From positions 101,492,436 to 101,556,435 of the forward strand of contig CM061243.1 of NCBI GenBank assembly GCA_030848705.1: 64,000 nt of DNA, written 5' to 3'. The first letter of the stretch is position 1. The number at the start of each line of letters is the position of its first letter. Made by a program: the position numbers and the translations under genes. Below are positions 41,963 through 52,500 of the stretch, in pieces. This stretch comes from Heracleum sosnowskyi. Its lineage: Eukaryota > Streptophyta > Magnoliopsida > Apiales > Apiaceae. The notes beneath the pieces are model-generated. The model was not told where the DNA came from. It saw nothing but the letters and a program-made list of their open reading frames with translations, and searched no databases.

Positions 41963-42290
41963 TTGCATGTTACGTTGCTTGGAGGTGAGCGACACCTCCC
42001 ATTGTGACTTAGCTTTATTTGCATGTTACGTTGCTTGGAGGTGAGCGACACCTCCCATTGTGACTTAGCTTTATTTGCATGTTACGTTGCTTGGAGGTGA
42101 GCGACACCTCCCAATTTGACTTAGCTTTATTTGCATGTTACGTTGCTTGGAGGTGAGCGACACCTCCCAATTTGACTTAGCTTTATTTGCGTGTTACGTT
42201 GCTTGGAGGTGAGCGACACCTCCCAATTTGACTTAGCTTTATTTGCATGTTACGTTGCTTGGAGGTGAGCGACACCTCCCTTTGTGACTT
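41963..42290. repeat. 56-bp tandem array, six copies
   Basis: Each unit contains TTGCATGTTACGTTGCTT, then the hairpin GGAGGTGAGCGACACCTCC (7-bp arms, AGCGA loop), then a TGACTTAGCTTTAT tail. It lies between the 3' ends of the convergent antisense gene and gag-pol, so it may serve both 3' ends. Confidence 0.95.
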
Positions 42291-42443
42291 TCGAGGAGAT
42301 TTGCTATTTTATGAGGAGTTGAAGTCAAAAGTATTCCGCGTTCATTAGATTGCATATTTCAAACCTAAAGGGTTGTCGCCCAACTCATACATATATTGGA
42401 GTTGAGAGGGGTAACACATAATGAAAATTCGCCTAACGCGCTT

Positions 42444-45400
42444 TTACTGGTAATATTTCCTGAGTTTGTCGCCATGCCAAGTGTTGTTGACTTCAGAACC
42501 GTCCATCCTTGCTAGCTTGTACGACCCTGGTCTTAGTACTTGGATAACTTTGTAGGGTCCCTCCCATTTGGGCATTAATTTACCTGTGTGACGTGGGTCT
42601 GATGCTTCGGTCGCTCGGTTGACCAAATCACCGACCACAAATGTCTTGATTCTTGCTCGCTTGCCGAAGTAGTCTCTTGTTTTTTCTTTGTACTTGTCCA
42701 TTCTCTCGACTACCTTGTCGCGTGATTCATCTAACAGTTCTAGGTTCGTGCACAATCCCTCAGTATTTGTGGTTTCTTCGAAACTGATTACCCGGAAGGA
42801 GGGTGACCCGATTTCTACAGGTGCGAGCGCTTCTGTGCCAAATGCCAGTTTGAAGGGTGTTTCTCCCGTGCTTGTTTTGGCGGTTGTGCGGTATGACCAC
42901 ATGACGTGTGGTAATTCTTCTGGCCATCTCCTCTTTGATGATGTTAGTCGTTTCTCTATCCCGCGCACTATGATTCTGTTGGTGACTTCCACTTGTCCAT
43001 TGCTCTGGGGGTGGCAGACGGACGCCTTCTTATGCTTGATTCCGTGTTCGGAAAGGAATTTGGTGAATTTTGATCCTACGAATTGTGTGCCGTTATCCGA
43101 GATGAGAATGCGAGGAATGCCGAACCTTGCGATGACATGCTCCTTGAAGAATTTGATGGCGTCCTGTTGGGTGATGTTTTTAAGTGCCTTGGCTTCTGCC
43201 CATTTTGTCATGTAGTCGATGGCGACCATTACATATTGTAGCTCGCCTCTTGCTTTGGGGAAAGGTCCCATGATGTCTATGCCCCATACGGCGAAAGGGA
43301 TTGGGGAGAGTATTGAGGATGGTAGAGCTGGCGACTGGTGGGACATGTTGCTGTACAGTTGGCATTGGTGGCACTTTTGGACGAATAGTTTGCAGTCGCT
43401 ACCCATCTTCGGCCAGTAGTATCCCTGTCTTAGGATTTTGTGCGCTAGTGCCTTTGCTCCCATGTGATCTCCGCATATTCCCTCGTGAACTTCTGACATG
43501 CAATACGTCGCCTCGTCTTCGTCGACGCATTTGAGCGTAGGGCAGGTGATCCCTCTTTTGTATAAGATTCCGCCTTGGAGGAAATACTTGGCCGCGTGGA
43601 ATTTTATTTGCTTTGCCTTGACATGGTTATCTGGCAGGGCTCCATCTTTCAGGTAGAGAATGTAGGGTGTCATCCAACTTTCCCTGGTGTCTTGGATTTC
43701 GAGTGTCTCAATGCGCTCGGTTGTGGGTTTTGTCAGTTCTTCGAAGTAAACAGATTCTTCGTAGGATCTTCCTTCTCCTTGGGTTAACTTTGACAGTGCG
43801 TCCGCCACCGCGTTATCATTGCGGTCGATTTGCTTTAACTCGTGGATGGGGAAGTGGGCGAGCAAGGATTTGACGATATGTTGATATTTGTGAAGGGTTT
43901 CATCTTTGGTCGCGTAGTCCCCCTTGGTTTGTCTGACGACCAGTTGCGAGTCGCTGTATATGACAATGTTTGCGACCTCCAAGTTCTTTGCCAAGGTGAG
44001 TCCTGCGATAAGGGCTTCGTATTCCGCCTGGTTGTTAGTCGCTTTGAAGGTGAAGCGGATTGCCTGCTTAACTTGGAAGTTTTCTGGGCTTATGAGGATT
44101 AGACCGGCGCCGCTTCTTTGGGAGGTGGACGACCCGTCCACATAGAGTTTCCAAACGCCCTTGTCGTTTGGCGTTGTGAGGTCGCTCGTTTCTTGTCCTG
44201 TGAGTGGGTTTGTGTCGCCTGTATTTTGTTCAGAGAAGGAACACTCGACCACGAAGTCCATTAATGCTTGCGCCTTGATGGCGGTTCTTGGCGTGAAAGT
44301 GAGCGTGAATTGGCTCAGCTCTATTGCCCAATTGACCATTCTTCCTGATAGGCCTGGTTTGTGGAGTAGTTTCCTTAGAGGTTGGTTGGTTACCACCCTG
44401 ATTTCCCTGCCTTGGAAGTAATGCCTTAGCTTTCTGCTAGCCGTTACTAGTGCGAGTGCGGATTTCTGCACATTGGGATATCTGGTTTCGGCGTTTTTGA
44501 GGACTTGGCTCACATAGTAGATTGGTCGCTGGGCTGTTCCTTCTTCTTTTATGAGGACAGCGCCCACGGCTCTGTCTGATGCCGCGAGATACAGGGACAG
44601 CGGTTCCATAGGTTTGGCGACAGCCAGCAGTGGTGGCGATGAGAGATATTGCTTTAAGTCCGTGAAAGCCCTCTGGCACTCCTGCGTCCATGAGATGGTT
44701 TTAGAGGATGTGGCTCCTCGAAGAGTATCGAAGAACGGGAGACACCTGTCTGCTAGCTTTGAGATGAACCTACGTAATGCCGCCAATCTTCCCGTAAGCT
44801 TCTGCATGTCTTTGAGAGTCCTGGGCGGTTGCATGTCTATGATTGCTTGGATTTTTTCAGGGTTAGCTTCAATGCCTCTTCGACTAACCAGGAATCCGAG
44901 GAATTTTCCCGCTTCGAGAGCGAACACACATTTGTCCGGGTTGAGTTTCATGTTGTATTTTCTGAGGGTGATGAAGCATTCTTCCAAGTCTTTCAAGTGG
45001 GATTCGGTCAAGAGTGATTTTACGATCATGTCATCCACGTAGACTTCCATGTTTCTTCCTAGTTGTGATGCAAAGATCTTGTTCATCATCCTTTGGTAGG
45101 TGGCGCCGGCGTTAATGAGACCGAAAGGCATGACTTTGTAGCAATAAACTCCCCTGTGAGTTATGAAGGCTGTGTTCTCTCTATCTTCTGGTGCCATCTT
45201 GATTTGGTTGTATCCTGAGAACGCGTCCATGAAACTAAGCATGAGGTGCCCGACGGTCGCGTCAATGAGTTGGTCTATGCTGGGTAGTGGGTAAGGATCC
45301 TTGGGGCAAGCGGCATTCAGATCCGTATAGTCGACGCACACCCTCCACTTGCCATTTGCTTTCTTTACTAGTACCACGTTGGCGACCCATTTTGGGTACG

Positions 45401-48152
45401 AAACTTCACATATGAGATCTGCCTCCAACAATTTGTCAATTTCCACATCAATTGCCTGTTGCCTTTCTGGCGCGAAGTTCCTTCTTTTTTGTTTTTTGGG
45501 TTCTTTACCTGCTTTTACGCTGAGTTTGTGCATGGCGACTGACTCGTCTAAACCGGGCATGTCGCTTGGGGACCATGCAAAGATATCGGCGTATTTTCTG
45601 AGTATGTTTGTCAATCCTTCTTTGAATATTGAGTCCAGGCCTGTGCCTATGCTTATTTTCTTGGTCGGGTCGCCTGGGATCAGTTCTATTTTCTCGATTT
45701 CCACCACTGGGGATATATTGTGTCGTGCGTCTTTTTCGAGGCATCTTTTTAAGTTGGCATCGATTCTTTGAGGGTCTTCCGGCATGGGATCGAAAGTATC
45801 AATAACCTGTACCTCTTTCTTTCTCTTGGAGTGACTGAGTTGGTGCTCTATGTGCTTTCTTTTTCTGTCTTGACGCCTTCGTGAGGCCTTTTGGCGCCTC
45901 ATGTTGCTGGGTTCAGTGGCGGCTAAAGCGAGGGCTATCCCGTAGCACCTCTTTGAGGTTTCTGAGTCGCCCCGTACCTCACCTATGCCTGTGGGGGTTG
46001 GGAATTTTAGCTTGAGGTGGGGTGTGGACGTGACAGCTTTGAGGAGGTTGAGGGTTGGCCTGCCGAGTATCATGTTGTATGAGGAAGCGGTATTAATTAC
46101 GTAGAACTTGACCAGGTGGCGGATTTGCTTGGGCGCTTTCCCGAAGTAAACCGGGAGTCTCGCCACTCCTGCTATAGGGACTGCGTTGTGGCCGAAACCA
46201 TAGAGGGGGGTCTCGTCAGGGCATTCTTCCAACTTCTCGTCGCCGAGTTTTAGTCTATCCCATGTGTGCTTGAAACATATGTCGACCGATGATCCGTTAT
46301 CCACCAGTATCCTTTTTACTTCATTTTCGGCCACATCCAAAGTTACCACGAGGGCCTCGGTGTGATTTGGGTTGATGCCTTCGTAATCCGCGTCAGTGAA
46401 AGATATGGTGTTGTCGGTTTTACTCTGTGAGATTGAGAGCACTTCTTGTTGAGCGACCCTTGGCGGGGAAATGGACCCTCCAAAGACTGTATTTACCACG
46501 TTTTTGTTAGGGGCTGTCGCTTGGATTTGGCGGGGAAGGTATTGGTTCAGGTTCCCTTGTTTGACTTGTCTCTCCAAGAAATGTTTGAGCGACAGGCAGC
46601 TTTCGGTCGTGTGCCCATGAGCTTCATGGTAATCGCAGTGTCTGTCTTTGTTTCTGTCGTCCGGAGCGGTCCACATAGGTTGTGGGGGTTGGAAAAAGGG
46701 TTTTTCTCTAATTTCGCGGAGGATGGCGGACCTGGGCATACTCAAGGCGGTCCAATTAGGTTCAGGCCGTTTCTCTGGGCGTGGGGGTACTGGGGGACCC
46801 AACCTATCTCTGACAGTGGCGGGGGCCTCTCGGACCGGTCCCGGGCCGTGAGTCGTCTGTACCTGATGTTGGACGGGGACTGGTTTCTGTGTGTGACTGA
46901 AGGTATATTGCTCCCTTTGAAAGTAGGGTTGTCTTTGAGGTGGCGGTGGGGGAGCCCTTGACTGTCTGAGTACGCTGAGGGATTCCATTTCGTTGATTGC
47001 TTGGGATGCCAGGTCGTAGGCCCTTGCTAGCGTTGTGGGTTGTACCTCCATGAGTTTGCAGACATACTTCTCGCATTCGTACGGGTTGAGACCTCTTCGC
47101 AAATGTACCAGGGCTTCTGTTTCGTTTACGCATACGACTTTATTGACTGCTTCCTTGAACCTGTCAATGTATACTTGTAGGCTTTCTCCGTTTCTTTGAG
47201 CGACCGTCTCTAGGAATACGGTGTGTACCTCGTGGGGTTGGTTGGCTTTGAATTTATTGAGGAAGGCTTTCTTGAATTCGGCCCAAGAGTCAAGAGACCG
47301 AGCGGGCAAGAGACAAAACCATCTCTGTGCTCCTCCCCTAAGGGTGGCGGCGAAGAATCTGCACCTTGTTAGGTCTCTGTACTCGTAGTGGAGAGCGAGT
47401 TGGTCGAAGTAGCTCAAGTGTTCTTCTGGGTCGCCCAGACCGTCAAAAGAGTTAAGATTGATGTGCTTTATGTGTCTCTGCTTGGATTCATTCTCCAACC
47501 TTTTGGTGAATGGTGACTCGCTCACCTCTGTGTAGCTTCCTCCCTCTAGTTTCCTTTTTAGTTCAAGGATTGTGTTTAGCATATCCGCGTTCGTGGGTTG
47601 TACGCTGCCTGTTTCGACTCTGGGTTCTGGTGATCGGTCTCTTTCTAGACGCCGCTTGGCTCTCTCGTATTCAGCTTTCTTTTCTTCGATGTCCTTTCTT
47701 AGGTCTCTCTTTTTTCTCTTTTCCTTCCAGGTTTCTGGTTTGTGCTGTGGTCCCCCGTGCTCCTTGTGCCTAGTATTCTGAGATGAGCCCAAGCGAGAGA
47801 AAACCGAGTTGGCGGGCCTGGGGCGGCTTTGTGCTTCGCTTTGGAGGTTTTCATCGTGCTGATTGAGTTGGGAAGCTTGGGGTTGTTGTTGCTGTGTTTG
47901 GGGAAAGACTGATGCGACGCGGATGAGGGCGTCGATTTGGGCTTGAGTGTAGCCTGCGAGATCGAGGTTTCGCTCGGCGTTGGGAGGCGATTGGATAGGT
48001 GGTTGAGTTGTCGGGGCCGCCTGCTGTTGGTTACGCGGGTTGTTGACCCCGCCATCTGCATTAGGAATTTCATGTCGAACGTTTCCAGAGGGGGTGATGT
48101 TTTCTCTTGTGACTGCATTTCGGTTGTTCGTTGTAGATCTTGTATTCGCCAT
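42444..48152 (-). CDS. Tat gag-pol polyprotein, intact 1902 residues
   Basis: One uninterrupted minus-strand ORF from ATG 48152 (MANTRSTTNN). The frame is open a further 10 codons upstream, but without an ATG. Domains: gag core (about 240-390, DPEEHLSYFDQLALHY), zinc-like CDYHEAHGHTTESC (506-519), protease with DNGS in place of DSG (618), RT 930-1050 (MDAFSGYNQ, YVDD at about 1038). A first RNase H (1190-1290) has decayed catalytic positions (VTNQPLR where TDH is usual). A second RNase H (1337-1455) keeps D, E, D, D (LYVDGSS, AEYEALIAG, YSDSQLV, NAVADALSK). Integrase has an HHCC finger (1556-1597) and a D-D-E core (GIDIMGPF, ISDNGTQF, NGQVEVTN). The dual RNase H is typical of the Tat lineage. 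All essential motifs look intact. Confidence 0.95.
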   Translation of the reverse strand: MANTRSTTNNRNAVTRENITPSGNVRHEIPNADGGVNNPRNQQQAAPTTQPPIQSPPNAERNLDLAGYTQAQIDALIRVASVFPQTQQQQPQASQLNQHDENLQSEAQSRPRPANSVFSRLGSSQNTRHKEHGGPQHKPETWKEKRKKRDLRKDIEEKKAEYERAKRRLERDRSPEPRVETGSVQPTNADMLNTILELKRKLEGGSYTEVSESPFTKRLENESKQRHIKHINLNSFDGLGDPEEHLSYFDQLALHYEYRDLTRCRFFAATLRGGAQRWFCLLPARSLDSWAEFKKAFLNKFKANQPHEVHTVFLETVAQRNGESLQVYIDRFKEAVNKVVCVNETEALVHLRRGLNPYECEKYVCKLMEVQPTTLARAYDLASQAINEMESLSVLRQSRAPPPPPQRQPYFQREQYTFSHTQKPVPVQHQVQTTHGPGPVREAPATVRDRLGPPVPPRPEKRPEPNWTALSMPRSAILREIREKPFFQPPQPMWTAPDDRNKDRHCDYHEAHGHTTESCLSLKHFLERQVKQGNLNQYLPRQIQATAPNKNVVNTVFGGSISPPRVAQQEVLSISQSKTDNTISFTDADYEGINPNHTEALVVTLDVAENEVKRILVDNGSSVDICFKHTWDRLKLGDEKLEECPDETPLYGFGHNAVPIAGVARLPVYFGKAPKQIRHLVKFYVINTASSYNMILGRPTLNLLKAVTSTPHLKLKFPTPTGIGEVRGDSETSKRCYGIALALAATEPSNMRRQKASRRRQDRKRKHIEHQLSHSKRKKEVQVIDTFDPMPEDPQRIDANLKRCLEKDARHNISPVVEIEKIELIPGDPTKKISIGTGLDSIFKEGLTNILRKYADIFAWSPSDMPGLDESVAMHKLSVKAGKEPKKQKRRNFAPERQQAIDVEIDKLLEADLICEVSYPKWVANVVLVKKANGKWRVCVDYTDLNAACPKDPYPLPSIDQLIDATVGHLMLSFMDAFSGYNQIKMAPEDRENTAFITHRGVYCYKVMPFGLINAGATYQRMMNKIFASQLGRNMEVYVDDMIVKSLLTESHLKDLEECFITLRKYNMKLNPDKCVFALEAGKFLGFLVSRRGIEANPEKIQAIIDMQPPRTLKDMQKLTGRLAALRRFISKLADRCLPFFDTLRGATSSKTISWTQECQRAFTDLKQYLSSPPLLAVAKPMEPLSLYLAASDRAVGAVLIKEEGTAQRPIYYVSQVLKNAETRYPNVQKSALALVTASRKLRHYFQGREIRVVTNQPLRKLLHKPGLSGRMVNWAIELSQFTLTFTPRTAIKAQALMDFVVECSFSEQNTGDTNPLTGQETSDLTTPNDKGVWKLYVDGSSTSQRSGAGLILISPENFQVKQAIRFTFKATNNQAEYEALIAGLTLAKNLEVANIVIYSDSQLVVRQTKGDYATKDETLHKYQHIVKSLLAHFPIHELKQIDRNDNAVADALSKLTQGEGRSYEESVYFEELTKPTTERIETLEIQDTRESWMTPYILYLKDGALPDNHVKAKQIKFHAAKYFLQGGILYKRGITCPTLKCVDEDEATYCMSEVHEGICGDHMGAKALAHKILRQGYYWPKMGSDCKLFVQKCHQCQLYSNMSHQSPALPSSILSPIPFAVWGIDIMGPFPKARGELQYVMVAIDYMTKWAEAKALKNITQQDAIKFFKEHVIARFGIPRILISDNGTQFVGSKFTKFLSEHGIKHKKASVCHPQSNGQVEVTNRIIVRGIEKRLTSSKRRWPEELPHVMWSYRTTAKTSTGETPFKLAFGTEALAPVEIGSPSFRVISFEETTNTEGLCTNLELLDESRDKVVERMDKYKEKTRDYFGKRARIKTFVVGDLVNRATEASDPRHTGKLMPKWEGPYKVIQVLRPGSYKLARMDGSEVNNTWHGDKLRKYYQ

Positions 48153-48253
48153 GGGTTTACCTCTCGTGCGGGATACTTCCACCGAGATTTACCCTAAATG
48201 TCTGGAAAGTGGTGTTGATGCTGGTGGAGGTTTTTCTTAAAGAAAAGGAAACC

Positions 48254-48270
48254 CCCTCCTTCTAGCGCCA
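48254..48270 (-). other. Tat primer binding site
   Basis: On the minus strand TGGCGCTAGAAGGAGGG lies two bases after the 5' LTR end. It begins TGGCGC as expected for a tRNA 3'-CCA complement. I cannot name the tRNA with confidence. Confidence 0.7.
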
Positions 48271-48272
48271 AA

Positions 48273-48860
48273 TGATAAGTGCTGCACCTGCTCCGTCGCC
48301 AAATACACTGTTCCGGTGGTGGTTTGGACCTGTGACAGGGGACCTGCAAAATAATGCTTGTCCGGTGGTGGTGGTCGTCAAGCACCTCCGGCGTGAAAAT
48401 TAGTAACGGAGTAGAGTAATGATGTAGCAAATATCGAGAGTGTTTTCTGGTGAGTGTGTGTAGTGTTTTTTTGGGTTAAAATGAATATATCCTGTTTTGT
48501 GTGATAACAGAGTATTTATAGACCCAAAACCTGTCCTTGTGACGTGGGCGCCGCTTACTGTGGCAACAGTGCGCGGGGTGGGTCTCCTTGCTACAGTTGA
48601 GATGTACAGTTGAGATGTACAGTTGAGATGTACAGTTGAGGCGTACAGTTGAGGCGTACAGTTGAGATGTACAGTTGAGGCATGTCCTGTCTTTTATCAT
48701 GTTGACATTTGGCTAAGTGGTACATTCTGATCTGCGCATCCGCCCTCCTGGTGGCGGTTGATCGGCTGAGCGACCAAGTCTGGGCGCTTGTGGCTGACAT
48801 CGGGTCAAAGACTGCGACTATGAGCGGTTGGCGGTAACTGTGTTTCTAGGGTATATATCA
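48273..48860 (-). repeat. Tat 5' LTR (right)
   Basis: 588 bp, one 13-bp unit longer than the left copy. One base difference was seen (GGTGGTCGTC versus GGTGGCCGTC). Minus-strand TATAAATA at 48513-48520 is the likely promoter of the genomic RNA. Confidence 0.94.
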
Positions 48861-48865
48861 TATAG

Positions 48866-49219
48866 CATTTCGCACTCGTATGTGCTTTGGAGTTTTAAGA
48901 GAAGTTTCATGTTAATAAATAATATATGGACTCAATTATGACGTACGTTTCACAAGGTTACGAAAATTTTATAAATTGTCATCCCTACCTCTCCTTTCTC
49001 CTTTATCTTCTTCTTCACGTCTCCCTCTTGCCATCTCTACCTTTCTTTCCCTGGATTTAAATTGTAATTTTGGTTTGGGTTCTTCATCTCCATATGGTGT
49101 ATTTGGGTCTTTCCGAAGTGTTTAAGTACTCTTACCTAGAATATTTTGCTGATTATTCCCTAATTTTATCAAAGAATGAAGGATGGTGAAGTAAAGATGG
49201 AGGATAAGTTTATCTATCA
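48866..49219. other. Gap between the Tat and copia elements
   Basis: About 350 bp, pyrimidine-rich near 48985-49055 (CTCTCCTTTCTCCTTTATC), without a coding frame. It and 35866-36015 are the two sides of the Tat target locus. Confidence 0.5.
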
Positions 49220-49224
49220 TCTCT
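49220..49224. other. Target site duplication of the copia element (TCTCT)
   Basis: TCTCT before the left LTR, repeated at 54141-54145. Confidence 0.92.
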
Positions 49225-49534
49225 TGTTGCAATTTATATGACTAAAACAAGTATATGTATGTAACAGAGGAGATAGAACACCTGTGTATTCAAAAGACTT
49301 GCTACCATATTATTTCCACCAGTACAGAATATAAACAAAAACAAATAACTAGAGATCCTATAAACCAGGACCACCTCCAGCACCACTCCTAGATAATCTC
49401 TACTTCTAACTTATTAAGTGAACAGCTACAGACTTTCCTAACAAACAGCACGACCCAGTCATGCAGTACAAATAAAATAAAACACAGACTATTTAACTTA
49501 TTTTATTTATTCTAAGTTTGAGATTAAACTAACA
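49225..49534 (-). repeat. Copia 3' LTR (left)
   Basis: 310 bp. On plus it starts TGTTGCAATTTATATG and ends GATTAAACTAACA. It appears identical to 53831-54140. Confidence 0.96.
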
Positions 49535-49545
49535 ATCCCTCCCTT
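49535..49545 (-). other. Copia polypurine tract
   Basis: Minus strand AAGGGAGGGAT directly before the 3' LTR. It is flanked by 12-bp inverted arms: GTTTGAGATTAA in the internal region and TTAATCTCAAAC in the LTR. Confidence 0.75.
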
Positions 49546-49558
49546 AATCTCAAACACA

Positions 49559-52500
49559 TTACTCCAATCTTCTGACCCCCAGCAGAGTGCGCATTCTTTC
49601 AAACTTGAGGGTGGCAAGAGCTTTTGTTAAACCATCAGCTCGCTGTTGATTACTGCAGACATGCTTCACCACTACATCACCACGTTCCACACATTCCCTG
49701 ATAAAATGAAACCGTAAGTCTATGTGCTTACTTCTTCCGTGAAACATAGGGTTTTTGGCTAGATCGATTGCTGACTTGTTATCAATATGCAATATCACTG
49801 GACCAATCTTGTCTCCTGTAACCTGACTTAGAACATTCTTCAACCAGATTCCTTGACACGCAGCTACAGTAGCAGCTATGAACTCTGCTTCGCAAGAGGA
49901 TAAAGCCACCACCCTTTGTTTTTGTGAAACCCACGATATTACACTCTCGTTCAGGTAGTAAACCATGCCTCCTGTACTTCGTCGATCATCCACAGCTCCT
50001 CCTAGATCACTATCTGAAAAACTAATAACAGCATTGTTTCCACTACTTCGATTATAGATTAACCCAAACTGCAGTGTCCCCTTGACATAACGAAGTATTT
50101 TCTTAACAGCACTAAGATGAGACGCAGTTGGACGCTCCATATAACGACTTACCATACCAACTGAAAAAGCTATATCTGGTCGTGTGTTTACCAAATATCG
50201 CAACCCACCTACTAGGCTCTTATACATGGTTGCATCTACAGCTCGACCATCTTCATCCTTGAACAGCTGTTCCTTCGGATCCATTGGATACCGAGTTGGA
50301 TTACAATCGCCCATTCCTGCTCTTTCCAGTAGTTTAACTGCATATCCCGACTGTCGCAGCTCAATGTGACCAGGTTCTTGCTTAACCTCAATACCTAAGT
50401 AGTAGCTGAGCTTACCAAGATCTGTCATATCAAATTTCCTTCCCATTTGCTGTTTAAACTCTGCAATTTTCTGACCATCTGCACCCGTGATTAAGATATC
50501 GTCTACATACACAGCAATTATCAAACAATCATTCCCTTTTCCCCTCGTATACACAGCGTTTTCATATGGACAGCGCCGAAAACCCAAGCTCTCCAAACAC
50601 TGGTTTAATTTAGCATACCAGGCACGTGGTGCCTGTTTTAAACCATACAGCGCTTTCACCAATTTATACACCAGTTTTTCCTTCCCAGGTGTTTCGAAAC
50701 CTTCCGGCTGTTCAACAAAAACATCTTCAGTTATGTCTCCATTCAAAAAGGCAGTTTTCACGTCCATATGATGAACTTGCCACACGTTCTTTGCTGCTAG
50801 AGCTAATAACATTCGAACTGTCTCAAGACGAGTAACTGGAGCAAATACTTCATCGTAATCAAGTCCATGTTCTTGAGCATATCCTTTTGCCACCAACCGA
50901 GCCTTGTGCTTCACAACATTTCCAGCTGCATCCTTTTTGAGTTTGTATATCCATTTTAATCCAATTATCTTTTGCCCTGCCGGTAACTCAGTGAGCTTCC
51001 ACGTCCCATTTCTTTCAATTGAGTTAATTTCAGCCTCCATAGCATTTCTCCAGTTTTTATCCTTTGATGCCTCCCTGAAATTCGCTGGTTCTTCAGTCCC
51101 CATCAAGTATAATTCTTCGTCTAACACAACTTCTTCCGTGTCAGCATATACCTGACTAAGCCTACGAGTTCTTAACGGCTCACCACTGTCGTCGTAATTG
51201 TCATTGTCCAGCCTTGATGTCTCTGATATGGTCGTATCTGATGTTGCTGAACCTTGTGTTCTTGATGATACGGACAATTGAGTAGGAGTGAGAGGTGTAG
51301 TCTGTCCTGAAGACGACTCAGCATCAGTTAAAGAATTGGAGGATGGAGACCTTAAGTCAAAATCCTCGTTACTTGCAGCTGAGAATTGTCGACCTGTGTT
51401 AGTCTCCAAAAATCTGCTCCCATTTTCACCATCATCTTCGTTGAATTCTGTTGTCACTGGGAATGTAACTTGACTGTCTCCCTCTTCCCTTTCATCTGGC
51501 CAACTCCAGGACTTTCCTTCTTCAAACACTACATCCTTGCTTATATAGACTTTGTTTTCTGCAGGACTAAACAGTTTATAGCCCTTTGTGCCCGGTTCTC
51601 TCCCCAAGTTTATCACCGATATACTCCGGTCATCCAGCTTTTTCATTCCTTGAGTTGGTATCCTCATATGACTCAGGCATCCAAACACCTTAATGTGTGA
51701 TACATCAGGTTTCTGTTTAGTCCAGGCCTCATATGGTGTTTTACCAGTCAGAGCTCTCGTTGGCAGCCTATTGAGCAAATAGATGGCATGCCTCACAGCT
51801 TCTCCCCAGAGTTTTGCCGGCAAATCCTTTTCTTTCATCATACTCCTAACCATTTCCATCACCGTTCTGTTTCGCCGTTCAACTACGCCGTTTTGCTGCG
51901 GTGTATATGGCACAGTGTAGTGTCGAGTTATTCCCATCTCCTCACAATAATTCTCGAACTCGGTGGACATGAATTCTCCACCCCTGTCAGTCCTTAGAAC
52001 CTTTATTTTTCGATCATCTCCCTCTTCAACTAGAGCCTTGAATCGTTTAAACATACCAAATGCCTCACCTTTATTTTCGAGGAAATACACCCACATACTT
52101 CGACTGTAATCATCTACGAACAATAAAAAATACTTCTTACCGGATGCCGTTGTCGGAGTGATCGGCCCACACAGATCCGCATGCACCAATTCAAGAGGCT
52201 TCTTTGCACTGAAGATCGAACGACTGGGTACTCCTTTCCTTGCCTGCTTTCCCAGAAGACACCCAGTGCACGTTTCATGTGGTTGAGTGATCCTTGGCAA
52301 ACCACTTGCCATCCTTTCTTTAGACATTAAAACCAACGCCTGGTAATTTACGTGGCCCATTCGCAAGTGCCACATCCTTGAGATTTGATCCACCTTAGAC
52401 ATCAGACACTTGGAGGTTTCTGTTTCAATGATCAACCTATACAATCAATTTTGAGATTTTTTTACCTTGATAAGGAGTTTTCCATCTTTGTCAAAAATCC

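Larger units (their letters stand above)
36021..48860 (-). mobile_element. Tat-clade (Retand/Ogre-like) Ty3/gypsy retrotransposon, very young
   Basis: 12,840 bp on the minus strand, flanked by TATAG. Reading 5' to 3' on the minus strand: LTR (48860-48273), PBS, a single gag-pol ORF with a second RNase H domain, a 56-bp tandem array, an antisense gene (plus strand), a 60-bp tandem array, PPT, LTR (36595-36021). The LTRs differ by one substitution and one 13-bp unit, so the insertion is very recent. A second RNase H and an antisense ORF are known in Tat-lineage elements. The exact sublineage would need a tree. This copy may still be able to make all enzymes. Confidence 0.93.

Noticed and set aside
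44551..45042. A 163-codon plus-strand ORF
   Set aside because: Opposite strand of the Tat RNase H/RT region. No domain of its own.
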